NCBI GenBank assembly: GCA_002189035.1
Contig: NEEC01000014.1
Span: 1,552,501 to 1,616,500 of the forward strand
Source of the DNA: Utricularia gibba
Taxonomy: Eukaryota > Streptophyta > Magnoliopsida > Lamiales > Lentibulariaceae
Direction: 5' to 3'
Length of the DNA: 64,000 nucleotides
In this document: in pieces, positions 22,497 through 33,724 of the stretch
How the letters are laid out: the number at the start of each line of letters is the position of its first letter
Numbering within the stretch: the first letter of the stretch is position 1
Made by a program: the position numbers and the translations under genes
Notes under the pieces: generated by a model
Databases searched by the model: none
What the model saw: the letters and a program-made list of their open reading frames with translations, nothing else
Told to the model about the DNA's origin: nothing

Positions 22497-22730
22497 CTGT
22501 GTTTTCAAACCGGCAATTGAAATCGATTAACCGGCTTTTAGCAAGTTACTGTGTTAACCCAACAAGGGATTTTTGATTTTGTGAGATATAGTAGCTAAAT
22601 AACCATTATTATTACGGACCACTTTTGTTTATAATTATCATCCCATCGATCAAAAATGGATTTGACCGGTCAAAATGAACCGAACTGGTCCTATACCGAT
22701 TTGGTTTGTAATACCGGTTTGAAAACATAG
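22497..22730. mobile_element. hAT-like MITE, 234 bp
   Basis: Ends CTGTGTTTTCAAACCGG and (reverse complement) CTATGTTTTCAAACCGG: 16 of 17 bases match. Flanks are ATCCAAAC (22489-22496) and ATCTAAAG (22731-22738), an 8-bp target-site duplication with two changes, the length typical of hAT. The interior has no ORF. The substitutions suggest an old insertion. Confidence 0.75.
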
Positions 22731-23236
22731 ATCTAAAGTACTAAAAATTCAATTGATATTATGTTTTAATTTATGAGATATTAAATTAATTTATAAATAA
22801 AGAAGTGATTTGAAAAAATTAGTATATTTTGTAAATAATTTTATTTAATAAAGTATTATTTATCATATTTATTATCTGATTAAATTATATATAATATTAT
22901 TAAAATATTCATAATAAATAGTCAGATACAAGTAATTATAGTCATATCAAGATGGGGTTTGTATTTTAATAGAATAAAAATTTATTTAAATATTTAATTC
23001 ATATTATTAATATGTATTATTTTAATACAATTTTATATCATATCAAATGTTATTGAGAAAAATGACGCGGTGGCAGGCGTGATGGGCCGCGTCGTCCGGC
23101 TGTATGTTCTCCGGTGCAAGACCCATAACCATGATGGGCTCATTGTCTCCGAGTCATGGAGGATTTGCGAGCCATCCCGTTCACCCCAAAGGTGAAAGTG
23201 TCCACTGCGGGTCGCAATGCTAGAATTAACATGAAC

Positions 23237-23400
23237 CTTATTTATGTCGAAATTAAAGATTTGATGAATTATACAAATCAAAGTACATAAAAAAGCATGG
23301 ATTATATTAAAAAAATTAGATTAAATAATTTACTAATAATTTATAATTTTTATATATATTTAATTATTTCACTTTCAAATTCATTATTCTAATAATTTCT
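23237..23400 (+). repeat. AT-rich dispersed repeat, copy B
   Basis: Contains AAATTAAAGATTTGATGAAT, TACATAAAAAAGCATGGATT, TAATAATTTATAATTTTT and TTAATTATTTCACTTTCAAA in the same order and spacing as copies A and C. Degenerate, non-coding. Confidence 0.5.
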
Positions 23401-24364
23401 TCATGAGCTAATTTTTATGGGATGACAAGAAATAGGAAACCGACATAAGATGTTGATAGTGTTAAGACATTATGAAACATGTTGGAGACTATGAAGTTAT
23501 GCTCCAAGAGAAAGGCCAATTCCGGGCAACTGATTCTCGTCCTTTGTGTGGTCAAGACTCGTTCAAAGGTCTCCATATCTCGTTATCTATGCTTCACTGT
23601 TTCTAACAGAGCGGTTTTTCAGACATCAGAGCAGCCATCTTTGAATCAACTCGCCCAGCAGCCTCTGCATGAAAGGAAATCGTGACGGCGCAGTGCGATC
23701 ATTGAATAAATCAGAGTTCAGACACATGCATGCCCTGCGGCGGCCGGTGTGCTGGTCCATGAAAGCATGTCCGGTTACCGAAATGCCGGCCACCTTGGAA
23801 TTAGGTCAACTATGCAATCAAATCAATGTGAAAAATGAAAGGGTTTTTCTCTGCATTCTCAGGTTGTGTGGACGAGAGTGATTAAATTACATTACTTGTG
23901 ATTTGAGAGGTATCGTTTTCTTGCTTTCACACAGGAACATCCCATCGACCAACCCCTCTTTCACGCCGCCCGCGTCGTTGTTCGGTTTGACCCGGCGCCA
24001 TCTACCGCCACCGTCCACCGCCGTGAGCTTTTTCTTTTTGGAAGAGCTCTGCCCGGGGGCATCATTATATGCAGAGAGGAAGAACCTGGTGAAAAAAGCA
24101 GTTCCTGAATTAGGGCAACTTCTGCCATTAAAGGTTGAATGTGAATTATGAGTCACATTAGCATGTTTTAAAAAATATAGAAAATGATGGGGATTTTTGG
24201 TTCAATATTAGAAAAATAAATTGCAAAATAAACACAGGCTTTCTTTCTCTCTCACGACTGCTATTCTCTTCACCGTCTTTCTTTTCTTCTCTTCCCCTTT
24301 ACTGAAAACCCTAATTCTAGAAGCCGTTCTTTTGCTGGGAATTCGTGGGAAGCGTTTCAGTTTC

Positions 24365-25033
24365 ATGGAATCAGGGGCCAGTCAAAATGATCAGTGGTGG
24401 GTTGTCGGAGGGACGGGAAAGCAAGAGTGTTCGAAGATAGAATCTTCTTCTACGTCTTGTTTTTTCAATCAAAACCCTAATTTTCGACCACATGTGGAGC
24501 TCCGAGATCAAGATCATCTTCATCATCCTGCCTGGCAGAGCATCGCTGGGGCCTCTGCTCCAGGAACCATCAACCCTTATGCCGCCGCAGCAGATTCTTC
24601 TTCTTCGATCCCGACTCCGCAGCAGAAGAATCCGAGAAAGCGCAACCGGCCGTCGCGCCGGCCACCGACGACTGTCCTGATGGCCGACGTCACCAATTTC
24701 AGACAAATGGTTCAAGTATATACCGGGATCCCGGCACCTGCTCCATCGTCGCCGCCGCCGTATTCTCATAGCTTTGATCTGCTGGCGGCTGCGTTCCCAC
24801 CGCCGACCGACAACCTTTCGCTTCTTGTTTCGTCTCCTCGGCCGCCGACTCACATGGCGACAATGATAAGGGATGACCCCACAGCGCCCTCTTCTTTGAT
24901 TATGAACAGTATGCCAGACGATCTACTTCAACTTGGGCGTTTCAGCAGTGGGATTCGTTTTCCGGTGGCAGGATTTGATGGATTTTTTAACCAGAATTCA
25001 TTCCCGTCTTGGGGTTCTCCTCCGTCGGACTGA
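24365..25033 (+). CDS. VQ motif-containing protein
   Basis: VQ proteins bind WRKY transcription factors and are often MAP-kinase substrates in defence and growth signalling in the nucleus. Intronless, 222 residues starting MESGASQNDQWWVVGG. The core FxxxVQxxTG is present as FRQMVQVYTG at residues 112-121, preceded by a basic stretch (NPRKRNRPSRRPP, a likely nuclear signal) and the phrase TTVLMADVTN. Pro/Ser-rich flanks and a C-terminal NQNSFPSWGSPPSD follow, as in the VQ22/JAV1-type group. The leader has a telo-box-like AAACCCTAAT at about 24306. A long minus-strand frame over the gene is a shadow of GC-rich coding sequence. Confidence 0.92.
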   Translation: MESGASQNDQWWVVGGTGKQECSKIESSSTSCFFNQNPNFRPHVELRDQDHLHHPAWQSIAGASAPGTINPYAAAADSSSSIPTPQQKNPRKRNRPSRRPPTTVLMADVTNFRQMVQVYTGIPAPAPSSPPPYSHSFDLLAAAFPPPTDNLSLLVSSPRPPTHMATMIRDDPTAPSSLIMNSMPDDLLQLGRFSSGIRFPVAGFDGFFNQNSFPSWGSPPSD

Positions 25034-25624
25034 TTCGCACAATTTTGGTGTTTGTAAGCAACTCGTTTTATGTTCATCCGTTTTATTAGTTCCTGATAGA
25101 CCTTAGGATGCTCGAGAGTTTCTTTCTTTTCAGTAACCATGATATTTTGTTATATATACATATATAATATCAAATATTACTTTTTTTTTTTACAAATTTC
25201 TTATTTTACATAAATATCTTATAAAATAAATCGAGTGGGGCCAATCTGGTGTAGGCCCCATTTCCCTTCCGTTACCAAACCTGGAGGGGCTGAGCCGTAT
25301 CGCCGGCGTCCAATTTCACCTCCGGCCTCCCGGCAGCAAAATCCTTTTCGCGGTCCAAGTTTTCCATGGATGACGTCCTCTCTATTCCTCATTAGTTTTT
25401 TCTCTAGGAACGGTGTTTTTTCCCTGATAAACGCTGTGTGTGCCAAGGAGCGCATACTCTGAAGTGAAAGTGATGATTCATTATTTCAGCAAACTCACTC
25501 GGGCCATGCTCCCTCCGCAAGAAGGATCACATGGCTTATTCCATCACAGAAAGTAAGGTTCAGCAAACATGGGGTTTAAAACCACAGCCGGGTGCGAAAC
25601 AGGAAGGGCTGCAGAGGCATTGGG
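25034..25624. other. Spacer between convergent VQ and annexin genes
   Basis: Carries a T-rich stretch and the probable 3' UTRs of both genes. No gene supported. Confidence 0.5.
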
Positions 25625-27204
25625 TTAAGCTTCTTCATAGCCAAGAAGGGTTAGCAGCATTTTCTCATAGTCGCCATGGGTGTCCTTGGCAATAGCACGT
25701 TCGAGTGGCACACTATTCCTTTTCAGATACTCATCTTTAATGATCTTCAAGTCAACCTCTGCTCGAGTGGAGATGACTCTGGTAACAGCCCCCTCATCTG
25801 TTCCTTGCTTGTTGATTGCAAGGCGAAGAACTTTCTCAAAGTACTCTTCTGGACGAACCAGACACTCGATTGTGGCTCGCAGTATGGACAAGAACTCGTC
25901 ATTAGGATCAGCTTCCAGATCCTGATAATGAAGCATCAAGTTCATTGCCATCATCGAAGACTGCTTCAGGGAAATATATGGTTAGTTAGTTACCTTGATC
26001 AGGTCATGTCCAAACTCGTTTATGTATTGGTTCAAAGTCGCGTTGATTTGTGGTTTGCTCCTTGTGGACAAAACTCTGATGACATCATCGCAGGCATATT
26101 CCTTTTCAGTGATTTTGCCATGGAGCAGTTTAGCCTCTGACTTGGCAAGCGTGAGGTTCACCTCATCTCCTCCATATCTGTATGAACTCACCAGGGGCAC
26201 CAACAGCTGAAGAGAAACAAAGTTATATATATGTATCAGAGCTAAATGAACTAAGATTACTAGGATTCCTCGATCGTGAGTCGGAGCTTTCACCTTACGG
26301 AAGTCTCCATGGGTGTGATAGGCAACATCCTCCTCAAGGGACCTCTTGAATCGAGCATGGTACGCTTCCCTAACAAGAAGTAGCTCTTTAGGAGACCTGG
26401 TACAAGATATCTCAACGAGAACTTGATTACTTGATGTCCATTTCTGAGTAGACTCATGAGCCAAAAATGCATCGCGCTCAGCAGTATCAAGAGTCCACAG
26501 CAGCACAAGCCTCTGAATATCTCAACAACAATACATTAATGAAGGATCCAACAAGCATTATTCGCAACCACGTATCTCATTCTTAACCTTCAAAAGCCAG
26601 GCAATAAAAGATGCATATGGTACCTCAAAGTCACGGGTAAGCTCCTTGTCCAGCGCTTTGAGCAAATCTTCCCCGTAAGTCTCTGCATAAGCATGCCTAA
26701 TAAGCTTTCGCTGTGCGGAGTTCCGGTGTCCCAAAATCGTGATGATCAAATCCTCATTCGTACCCCATCCTGAAAACACACTTCCACAAGCTAATCACAT
26801 AAGGCGATAAATGAATAATAAATCAAATGGCGTAAAAAAACCAAACAGGAACGACTATCCTCAAAAACTGTAAACGTGTCTCATGTTTGTAACCGAATCT
26901 ATCAAAAAAACGTCTCACAAACGCCGAAACGATCGATCATTCAAAAATAAAAATTCATCAGATCCGTCAAAATCACATCATCCACCAACATCAACGTTCA
27001 AGATCCTTCAGATCTCAACATCCATGCCAAGATCAACAGAAACAGAGATAGCTCTCAAAACAAAAAAAAAAATGAGAGAGACAGAGAGAGAGAAGGACTA
27101 TAGTGTTGCAGATTGGGTAGAATCTTGCCTGAAAACGCTTTGTGGAGCTGCTCGCAGTCGTCGCCGACGGGGGGAACTTGAGCGGGAACGGATAGTGTGG
27201 ACAT
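25625..27204 (-). CDS. Annexin (plant D1/D2 type)
   Basis: Calcium-dependent phospholipid-binding protein of cytosol and membranes. Exons in reading order: 27204-27129, 26769-26624, 26512-26294, 26206-25994 and 25921-25625; 316 residues, the usual annexin length. Seen: [20 protein letters not shown]; repeat I with type II calcium loop [21 protein letters not shown]; repeat [36 protein letters not shown]; repeat [36 protein letters not shown]; repeat [21 protein letters not shown]; and the end [15 protein letters not shown]. As in other plant annexins the clearest calcium loops are in repeats I and IV. Intron 1 has a GC donor (TTTTCAG|GCAAGA), the second GC-AG intron in this window. A CT/GA-rich tract (27060-27100) lies inside that intron. 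Confidence 0.95.
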
Positions 27205-28257
27205 CGCTGATCGGTGAAAGGACGATTGTCGTGTGAAAGAGAGAGCTCTGAAATGATTGCGATGGGATGGACCTTTCGTGTATTTAAAACATGGAAAGAA
27301 AATTTCTGTGTTTTTTTTTCCAAAATTTCATAAATCGAATTATCTCCAATATAAAATAACTTTATATATAAAAATCTTGAATATAAATTATTAATTTAAT
27401 TAATCATATTACCAAGCACCACAACTATATAATTTTTTAATACTAGGTACCACCGAACATCCACCATCCCTAATTAGCTAGGGCCTAGGCCTTCTGTACT
27501 GACTCGGGTTCGGGTCCCATTTCCGACCCGGGCATACGGGTCCCGTCGCCCTTCTAATGTTTGCCGCGTAATCCAATAATGTTGTGTCCAGAATGTTCGT
27601 TTGGATATAGAAATTTATTAAAAAATTATAAATATTTTAAATGTTTATACATGGTCCAAGAAATTGACATTTGAACGGGGGCGTTTTAAAAATTGATTGA
27701 ATCCAATTGAGTTTTAATAAATTTTAATTATATTTTAAAAAATACAAAAAATATTACTTAAATAAATTAAATTCATTTTTCATGTTAATCATTAGTTTAC
27801 GGGGTGAACCGCATCCAGTTGAACGCCGGTTACCGTTACCGGTTCAAAAACCGGGTGTTGCATTGCTCCAGCTTGAGAGGGTAGAGCGAGCAACCCACCA
27901 GGATTCCGCCAACTCCTATGGTGAGATAAATGCTTGTTGAATTCGGCTACTTAATCCGGAAGGAAACTGAAAGTTTCTTCTTCCTCTCTCAATGCGCGAT
28001 GGAGGTAACTCCCATCCCAACTTGAAACGATTAAGAATGCGTTGCCTATTTGGTGTTTTAAGAGAGGTGGTATGCGTCGGAGTTTGGCGGTTTTTTTTTT
28101 TTTTTTTTGAGAGCTCGATCAATGAAAGGATTAATTCATGTTGATGTGTTTTGGCTCAGGAAGGTTTTCTTTATGGATTTAAATGGTCATTTAGTTGCTG
28201 TTACTCATCGTTGTTTCTTCCTACTCGTTGGATAGAACTGCAATGCTCGTTCTGCCC
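27205..28257. other. Shared upstream region of divergent annexin and pectin acetylesterase genes
   Basis: About 1 kb, mostly AT-rich (27320-27780). A GC-rich patch at 27490-27560 has repeated CGGGT(C). A T19 run lies at 28091-28109. It should hold both promoters; no coding frame is supported. Confidence 0.5.
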
Positions 28258-30344
28258 ATGGCTCGAAAGTTGCAAACATTATGCGTGATTCTTGGGTTCG
28301 TGATTCTATCCCCTTGCCAGGGTGACATTCGTAGCTGGGGTAATTTGACATTGATTGAGAGTGCGGTTGGGAAAGGAGCTGGTAAGTTTGCTATTTTTGT
28401 ACGGGACTTGTAATTAGTTGGTTATATTGGATTGTCGGATTGTAATTGAGAAGTGTTGTTGTTATAGTTTGCTTAGATGGAAGTGCACCTGGGTACTATT
28501 ACTCTGAAGGAATTGGAAGTGGAGTAAATAACTGGATTATTATGCTTGAGGTTTTGAAATTTCTTTATGCTCTTCTTTTTTCATTGAGTTTTGATCACCG
28601 TAGCGTGAAGCATGTTGTATTCAAAGCCTGGTGGCTGGTGTGCTTCGGATGCGGGATGCATATTTTGGAGAGATCGGAATCCTGGGAGCACTAAGCAAAG
28701 GGATGAAATTATATACTTTGGTTTGATAATTAGTGAAGATGAAACCGTCAATCCTGGTAAACCAACTAAAATGAGTTGTGGGAGAAGTAATCACAGACGA
28801 AGGTAAATGATTCTTGATGTTTATGAGATGCAGATTTCTATGAGTGGAATAGAGTTCGTGTCATTTACTGTGATGGCTCTTCGTTTCTGGGAGATGTGGA
28901 TCCAATCGATCTGGTAAGTCTCTTGCTTGACTGCTATCATGATATAACCATGGAAATATATACTCAAAGAACACAAACCTTGAATGCTGTGATCTGTCGT
29001 GGATGCAGTACAGTTGATGAAATTTTTAGTCATGCTTCATTGCAGAAAACAAATCTTTCAATTCGGGGGTCCAGGATTTTCGATGCGGTGATAGACGATT
29101 TACTAACCAGAGGGATGAAAGATGCTTCCAATGTATGCATCTGATCCCCATATTTATACACTAATATACATGTGTAACGTTTCCCATCTTTTGTTGCAGG
29201 TAATTCTCAGTGGCATGTCAGCAGGTGGCCTGGCAACCATTTTGCATTGTGATAGCTTTCGTGCACTTTTACCAAATGCTGAAAGAGTGAAATGTATTTC
29301 CGACTCTGGATTCTTTATCCATGGGTAAGCCGGTGATTGACACTACTTGAAAGCACTTGTCATGAACAAAATAAATACAAGGTCTCACCTTTTGTCACAG
29401 AAAGGAACTTCTCGGATCTAAGAATGTGGAAGGCTACTTCGCCTCCGTGGTTGCTTATCATGTCTGTGTTAGCTTCCATCATTTGTTACAAAAGATTTCA
29501 AAGTCTATGCTTAATGTCTGATCTGCTACAGAACATTACCAAGTTCTTACCAGAACCATGCACGTTCAAGGGGAACTCAAGTCTTGTGAGTTTATGAATA
29601 ACTTCTGTACTACAACTTTTCCAGTTGCCTATTGTGCTATGGCACTTAGAAAACCGGCTTAAACCAATCCAGTGTTTTTTCCCCGAGTACATTGTTGCAT
29701 ATTTGAAGACTCCCCTTTTCCTGATTGAATCCGAATTCGATCCATTCCAGGTACTTTCCTTGAATCTGGTAAAAACTAGACCGTACCATTTCATTCATTA
29801 ACTTCTGTGTTTCCTGGTCTCTTTCAGCTGATATTTAGGTACTCTGCGTACGATCCCAACTGGGCAATCTGCGCCAACAACATAAGTCTTTGCACTCACC
29901 ACCAGCTTCAACTCATGACAGGTAGCTTCTGCTCTCCTAGTTACATGTTTAATCAATTTGCACTGTCCACAAAACATTGAAACGCTTTTTACCTACCCGT
30001 CGCCCAGATTATCGTAATACAGTCATCGAGACGCTGCGAAAAGTTAGGAAACAGTCTCCATCCCTTGGAATGTTCGTTCACTCTTGCAGTCGCCATGGCC
30101 ATTTCTTTGACCAGGAAGGATGGCAGCAATCAACGAAGTTGGCACAGAAGGTATGCTGATCTTCTTTCTCTTGGTAGTTTTTCCTTTTCTTCTGTCACCC
30201 CTGCTGAGCTGAAATCCGAATATTCCGACGTTGCAGACAATTCAAGAAGCCGTAGGTGATTGGTATTTTGACAGAAGCCCTTTCAGACACATGGATACTA
30301 AGCATATGAAGCCGAGAAGATCCTGCAATTGTACTAAGCTCTAG
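28258..30344 (+). CDS. PAE: Pectin acetylesterase
   Basis: Secreted carbohydrate esterase that removes acetyl groups from wall pectin (Notum/PAE family). Exons: 28258-28381, 28468-28550, 28627-28756, 28834-28913, 29046-29132, 29200-29324, 29401-29461, 29532-29585, 29673-29750, 29828-29921, 30008-30150 and 30237-30344; 388 residues, phases consistent. Seen: signal peptide ([15 protein letters not shown]); [28 protein letters not shown] then [39 protein letters not shown]; nucleophile motif [29 protein letters not shown]; catalytic Asp region ESEFDPFQ; and catalytic His region SCSRHGHF. Two motifs differ from the usual form: LEPGGWC for LEGGGWC and SGMSAGG for SGCSAGG. An in-frame ATG 21 codons upstream (28195) is possible but would precede the signal peptide. 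Confidence 0.93.
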
Positions 30345-30919
30345 TTATCCAAATGGATCGGGTTCCGAATCCGAATAAATTTAGAGCATCCAAATTCAAT
30401 CGAAATTCGTGTTTAATTTGATATTTTTATTATTTAAAAGTTTCACAAAATAACATCAGTAATATAACAATAAAATTATTTGGGATGCTGGGTGCAAAAT
30501 TGGGCTCCTTGCACTACGCAGAAATGGGCACGCGGCCCAATTGTGGTGAATGGTGAGCCCATACAAATGCCCACCTTTGTCGACTATGGGCCAGAGCGCA
30601 GTCTTTCACTTCTCGTCTCGTTTCCTCGCGAATTTGTTCTGTTGTCGCCGCCGGCTGTTCCGCAGGTACTGGCCTTTTCCTTTTCATCTTCTTCTACGTT
30701 TTAGTAAATGAGTGTGGTGGACGAGCAAGTTCGTTGAGGTTTTTTTTTTTTTTTTTTTGTATGAAAGCCTCATGAGTCGGTGAAGAAACAGGATCAGGGG
30801 AAGAGCCTTATACGTGATAGGCTAAAATTGTTATTCGAACATCGTTGAGTTCCAGAATATTCGTAGGAAAGTGTCCTCAAAGTTGGATATTTGGAAATAT
30901 TTAGCTGCTGAGAGTAAAA
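30345..30919. other. Spacer and MAK16 promoter/leader
   Basis: Short AT-rich 3' region of the esterase gene, then a GC-richer stretch (30490-30665) likely to be the MAK16 promoter and first leader exon (possible donor CAG|GTACTG at 30665). A T19 run at 30740-30758 would fall in the leader intron. Confidence 0.45.
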
Positions 30920-32584
30920 ATGCAGCACGATGAAGTTATATGGCAGGTTATACGGCATAACCACTGCAGCTTTATGGCCAAGTAACTACTATCCCTTGTT
31001 ATTCATGTTCCTTTGATGCCAACAGCTTTTTTTTCTGGGTGTTTTATAATGTTCTTGTTGCAACTTATAGAATTGAGACTGGTAAATTCTGTCGGAATCC
31101 ATATAATTTGACCGGGATATGCAACCGAAGTTCATGTCCTCTTGCCAACAGTCGATATGCAACTATCCGTGACCATGAAGGTACTTCTGGAAACCGAGTT
31201 TTGTAGGATATCATGTGATATGAAGAATGTACATGGAATTCAAGAAATATTTTGGTTGTTTCTTACAGGTATATTTTATTTGTACATGAAGACTATAGAA
31301 AGGGCGCATATGCCTAACAAATTATGGGAAAGAGTTAAGTTACCGCGGAATTATGAGAAGGCCCTCGAGATCATCGACAAGCATCTGGTAATCAATTTCT
31401 ATTCTGTTTGTTCGTGTCAATGAAAGCGTATAACCTGAATGATATTTTTCTTATAACAAACCATGAAATGTTAAAAGGCGTACTGGCCGAAGTTACTAGT
31501 GCACAAGACAAAACAAAGATTGACAAAGATGACACAGATGAGGATTCGCATGCGAAAGCTTGCACTGAAAACAAGGTATGACTTTTGCTCGATATTAGAT
31601 CCTGCATTCTATTTCATGTGAATGTGATTGCATATTCTATTTCACTCGCAATGTATCCACTGTCGAACGTCTTATCCATGTTGGATAATAGTCAAAGTTT
31701 TATCTTCATTTGGATGAGGAGGATGCATTTGGCTTTTTGATTCATGCAGAGAGAAAATCATGGCTGTGCCAACTAAACAAAAGAAAAGGGAAGCCCGGAG
31801 AGAGGAGAAGGCTGAGAAAGCAGCGCTGCTGGAGAAAGTATTCTTTATTGTTAATTGCATGGACGTAGTGAATTTTTTTTTTGGGTGTACTTGCAAAATT
31901 TCAGTGGACTCCAAAATGTTGTTGTAGAGCATTGAAAAGGAGCTGCTTGAACGTCTTAAGCAAGGGGTTTATGGTGAGATTTATAATTACCCTGTTGAGA
32001 AGTACAATGAACTCCTTGATAAGGAGACTGGAAAACAAGCTCTAGAAGAAGAGGTAACGCTGTGCATCAAGGCCTTTTCTATTATTTTTGTTTTTTTAGT
32101 TTCAGTTTGAGATTTTGTTGTTCCTTATGCTGTTATTTTTTTCTGATATTGTGAAGGAACCTGAGGTAGAATATGTGGAAGGCTATGAGGATCTCGAAGA
32201 AGAGGACATTGAAGATTTTGGTGATATGTTCCTTGGAGACAACGATGATAATGGTAATCTTTTGTGGGTATATGACTGGTTTGCTCGTGTTGTCACAGAA
32301 TTCTACTGGGGAACGCACTCGTTTGTGATTTAATTTCGATAAACTCATCAATAGAGTTATATTTCTCAGATGAAAATGATGCAGTCGAGGAACAAAGTGT
32401 GGTATTCAGAAAGCGTGACAGGGCTGAAGGAAAACCGTCCTCCGGCTCCAAGAAAAAGAAACAAATTGTTGAGGTAGGTGACGTGGTCCATTTTTGGATA
32501 CAGGACTTTCGCACTACGGCTAATATTGCCCTATCTCAGGTCGAACGCGAGGATGCACCAAGGAGACAACTGGCTTCTAATTAA
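30920..32584 (+). CDS. MAK16: MAK16-like ribosome biogenesis protein
   Basis: Nucleolar protein needed for 60S subunit and 25S/5.8S rRNA maturation. Exons: 30920-30981, 31071-31180, 31269-31387, 31478-31575, 31750-31837, 31928-32053, 32157-32253, 32370-32473 and 32540-32584; 282 residues, all phases agree. Seen: [18 protein letters not shown]; Cys-rich block [76 protein letters not shown]; Lys/Glu-rich helix [34 protein letters not shown]; acidic stretch [14 protein letters not shown]; and a basic nuclear-signal-like KKKKQ near the end. Length and motif order match the eukaryotic family. Confidence 0.95.
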
Positions 32585-33328
32585 CAGAGTATGCTTCTAC
32601 ACAACTGGCATACAGGAGAGTTCAAATGAGATATATCCAAATATGTCTGGAGTGAACTCTTATCTAGTTTTTGCCTCGGAATCAGTTTTGTTGTCTTGAA
32701 ATATGGAGCATGTTTTGAACATTTTAGTGAGAGCAGAAGATTGCCATTGGATTTATGCATTGGTTCGTTGTGCAGATAACAAATCCGTTCATGCTATAAT
32801 TTTATCTGGTTGTAAGTTCACCGATTTTGGGAATTCTTGTCAGACTTCGAATTCAAATATGAAATTCTTGGGCTGCTTTGAAATCTTGTGTTCTTTCATT
32901 ATCATAAAAAATAAATCAAACTATGTTACTTTTGTGTTATATAAAACCTGGTTTTTGACAAAGATTGCGTATTGGAATTTTTCGATGAATTTTCAGTTAC
33001 AAAGTTTACTGGATGTTGTGTAAGCCACAAGCACATAATGGTAACTTTTTCGTGAATATTTAATCTCCCATTGCCATGGAGCAGAGGGTTCACAGTCCCA
33101 GAAGAACTTAAAGGTGATTTGTTATTTAGACTTTCGAGCGGGCGACGCCGCTCAAGAGGGGTGAAGGCGTCAGCCAGGAGATGGGGCATTTTAGGAACCG
33201 CGTATAAGCAGAGATTGACGATTCCGCGGCAATGTGTCCCGATGGTAACGCCGGAGCATATGTTGCCCTGGGCTCTGCGCCGCCGCCGCCGCCGCCGGGG
33301 GATGAGATGGTTGAGTGGAGGGCGTCTG
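32585..33328. other. MAK16 3' UTR and spacer
   Basis: AT-rich to about 33060 (probable 3' UTR), then GC-rich. Overlapping frames on both strands at 33071-33453 come from CGC/CCG-rich sequence next to the VQ gene; none is recognisable. Confidence 0.45.
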
Positions 33329-33724
33329 CTAATCAGGGACAGCATGGGCGGGGATCCTCTGTAGACGGGAACTTGGAACCCTGGTTTGCGTACCCGTCGA
33401 TTGAGACGGCGGCGGTGGCGTTGGGAATCGCTCGTTCGCCGGCGAGCCCGTGAGCGTCTGAACCATGACGCAGAAGCCGTCAATGTTGATGTTAAACAGG
33501 CGGCTGCTGCGATTCAGGACCCGGGTTCTGCGAATTCGGGTCATAGCGATAACCCCAGAAGCAGAAGCCGCCGCAGGCGGCGAAGACAGAGGCCCCCTTA
33601 CCGGCTCCGCAATCCGGTGGGAGTTCTTGTGGAGATACCACAAAAAGACGTCACTGCGACTCCTCCAGTTGAAATTCTCTTGTCCGATTTCCAATTTCAA
33701 AGCCTGCTCGTTTGCTGTTTGCAA
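33329..33724 (-). CDS. Probable VQ motif-containing protein, start unclear
   Basis: A 131-codon open frame contains the VQ core FCVMVQTLTG, followed by SPANERFPTPPPPSQS and preceded by NSHRIAEPVRGPLSSPP, which resembles the N-terminal block of MKS1-like VQ proteins. The stretch upstream of the motif is open, but the frame has no ATG before the Met at 33544 (MTRIRRTRVL), which would give only 71 residues. Either the protein is short, or an upstream frameshift hides the true start, or the gene is decaying. The VQ core itself is a specific match; the gene model is not. It is convergent with MAK16. Confidence 0.55.
   Translation of the reverse strand: MQTANEQALKLEIGQENFNWRSRSDVFLWYLHKNSHRIAEPVRGPLSSPPAAASASGVIAMTRIRRTRVLNRSSRLFNINIDGFCVMVQTLTGSPANERFPTPPPPSQSTGTQTRVPSSRLQRIPAHAVPD

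Larger units (their letters stand above)
21453..24364. other. Spacer rich in AT repeats and a hAT-like MITE
   Basis: Begins with the probable 3' UTR of the upstream gene. The ORF at 21673-22077 matches nothing I know. Contains dispersed repeat copies at about 22211-22380 and 23237-23400, a hAT-like MITE at 22497-22730, and a GC-rich island at 23040-23225. ORFs on both strands at 23887-24156 are unrecognised; that segment may be promoter of the VQ gene. Confidence 0.5.

Noticed and set aside
23887-24156. Overlapping frames on both strands upstream of the VQ gene
   Set aside because: Neither product resembles a known family; likely promoter sequence.
24371-24853. 160-codon minus-strand frame rich in Arg
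   Set aside because: Antisense shadow of the VQ gene; composition reflects its Pro/Ser codons.
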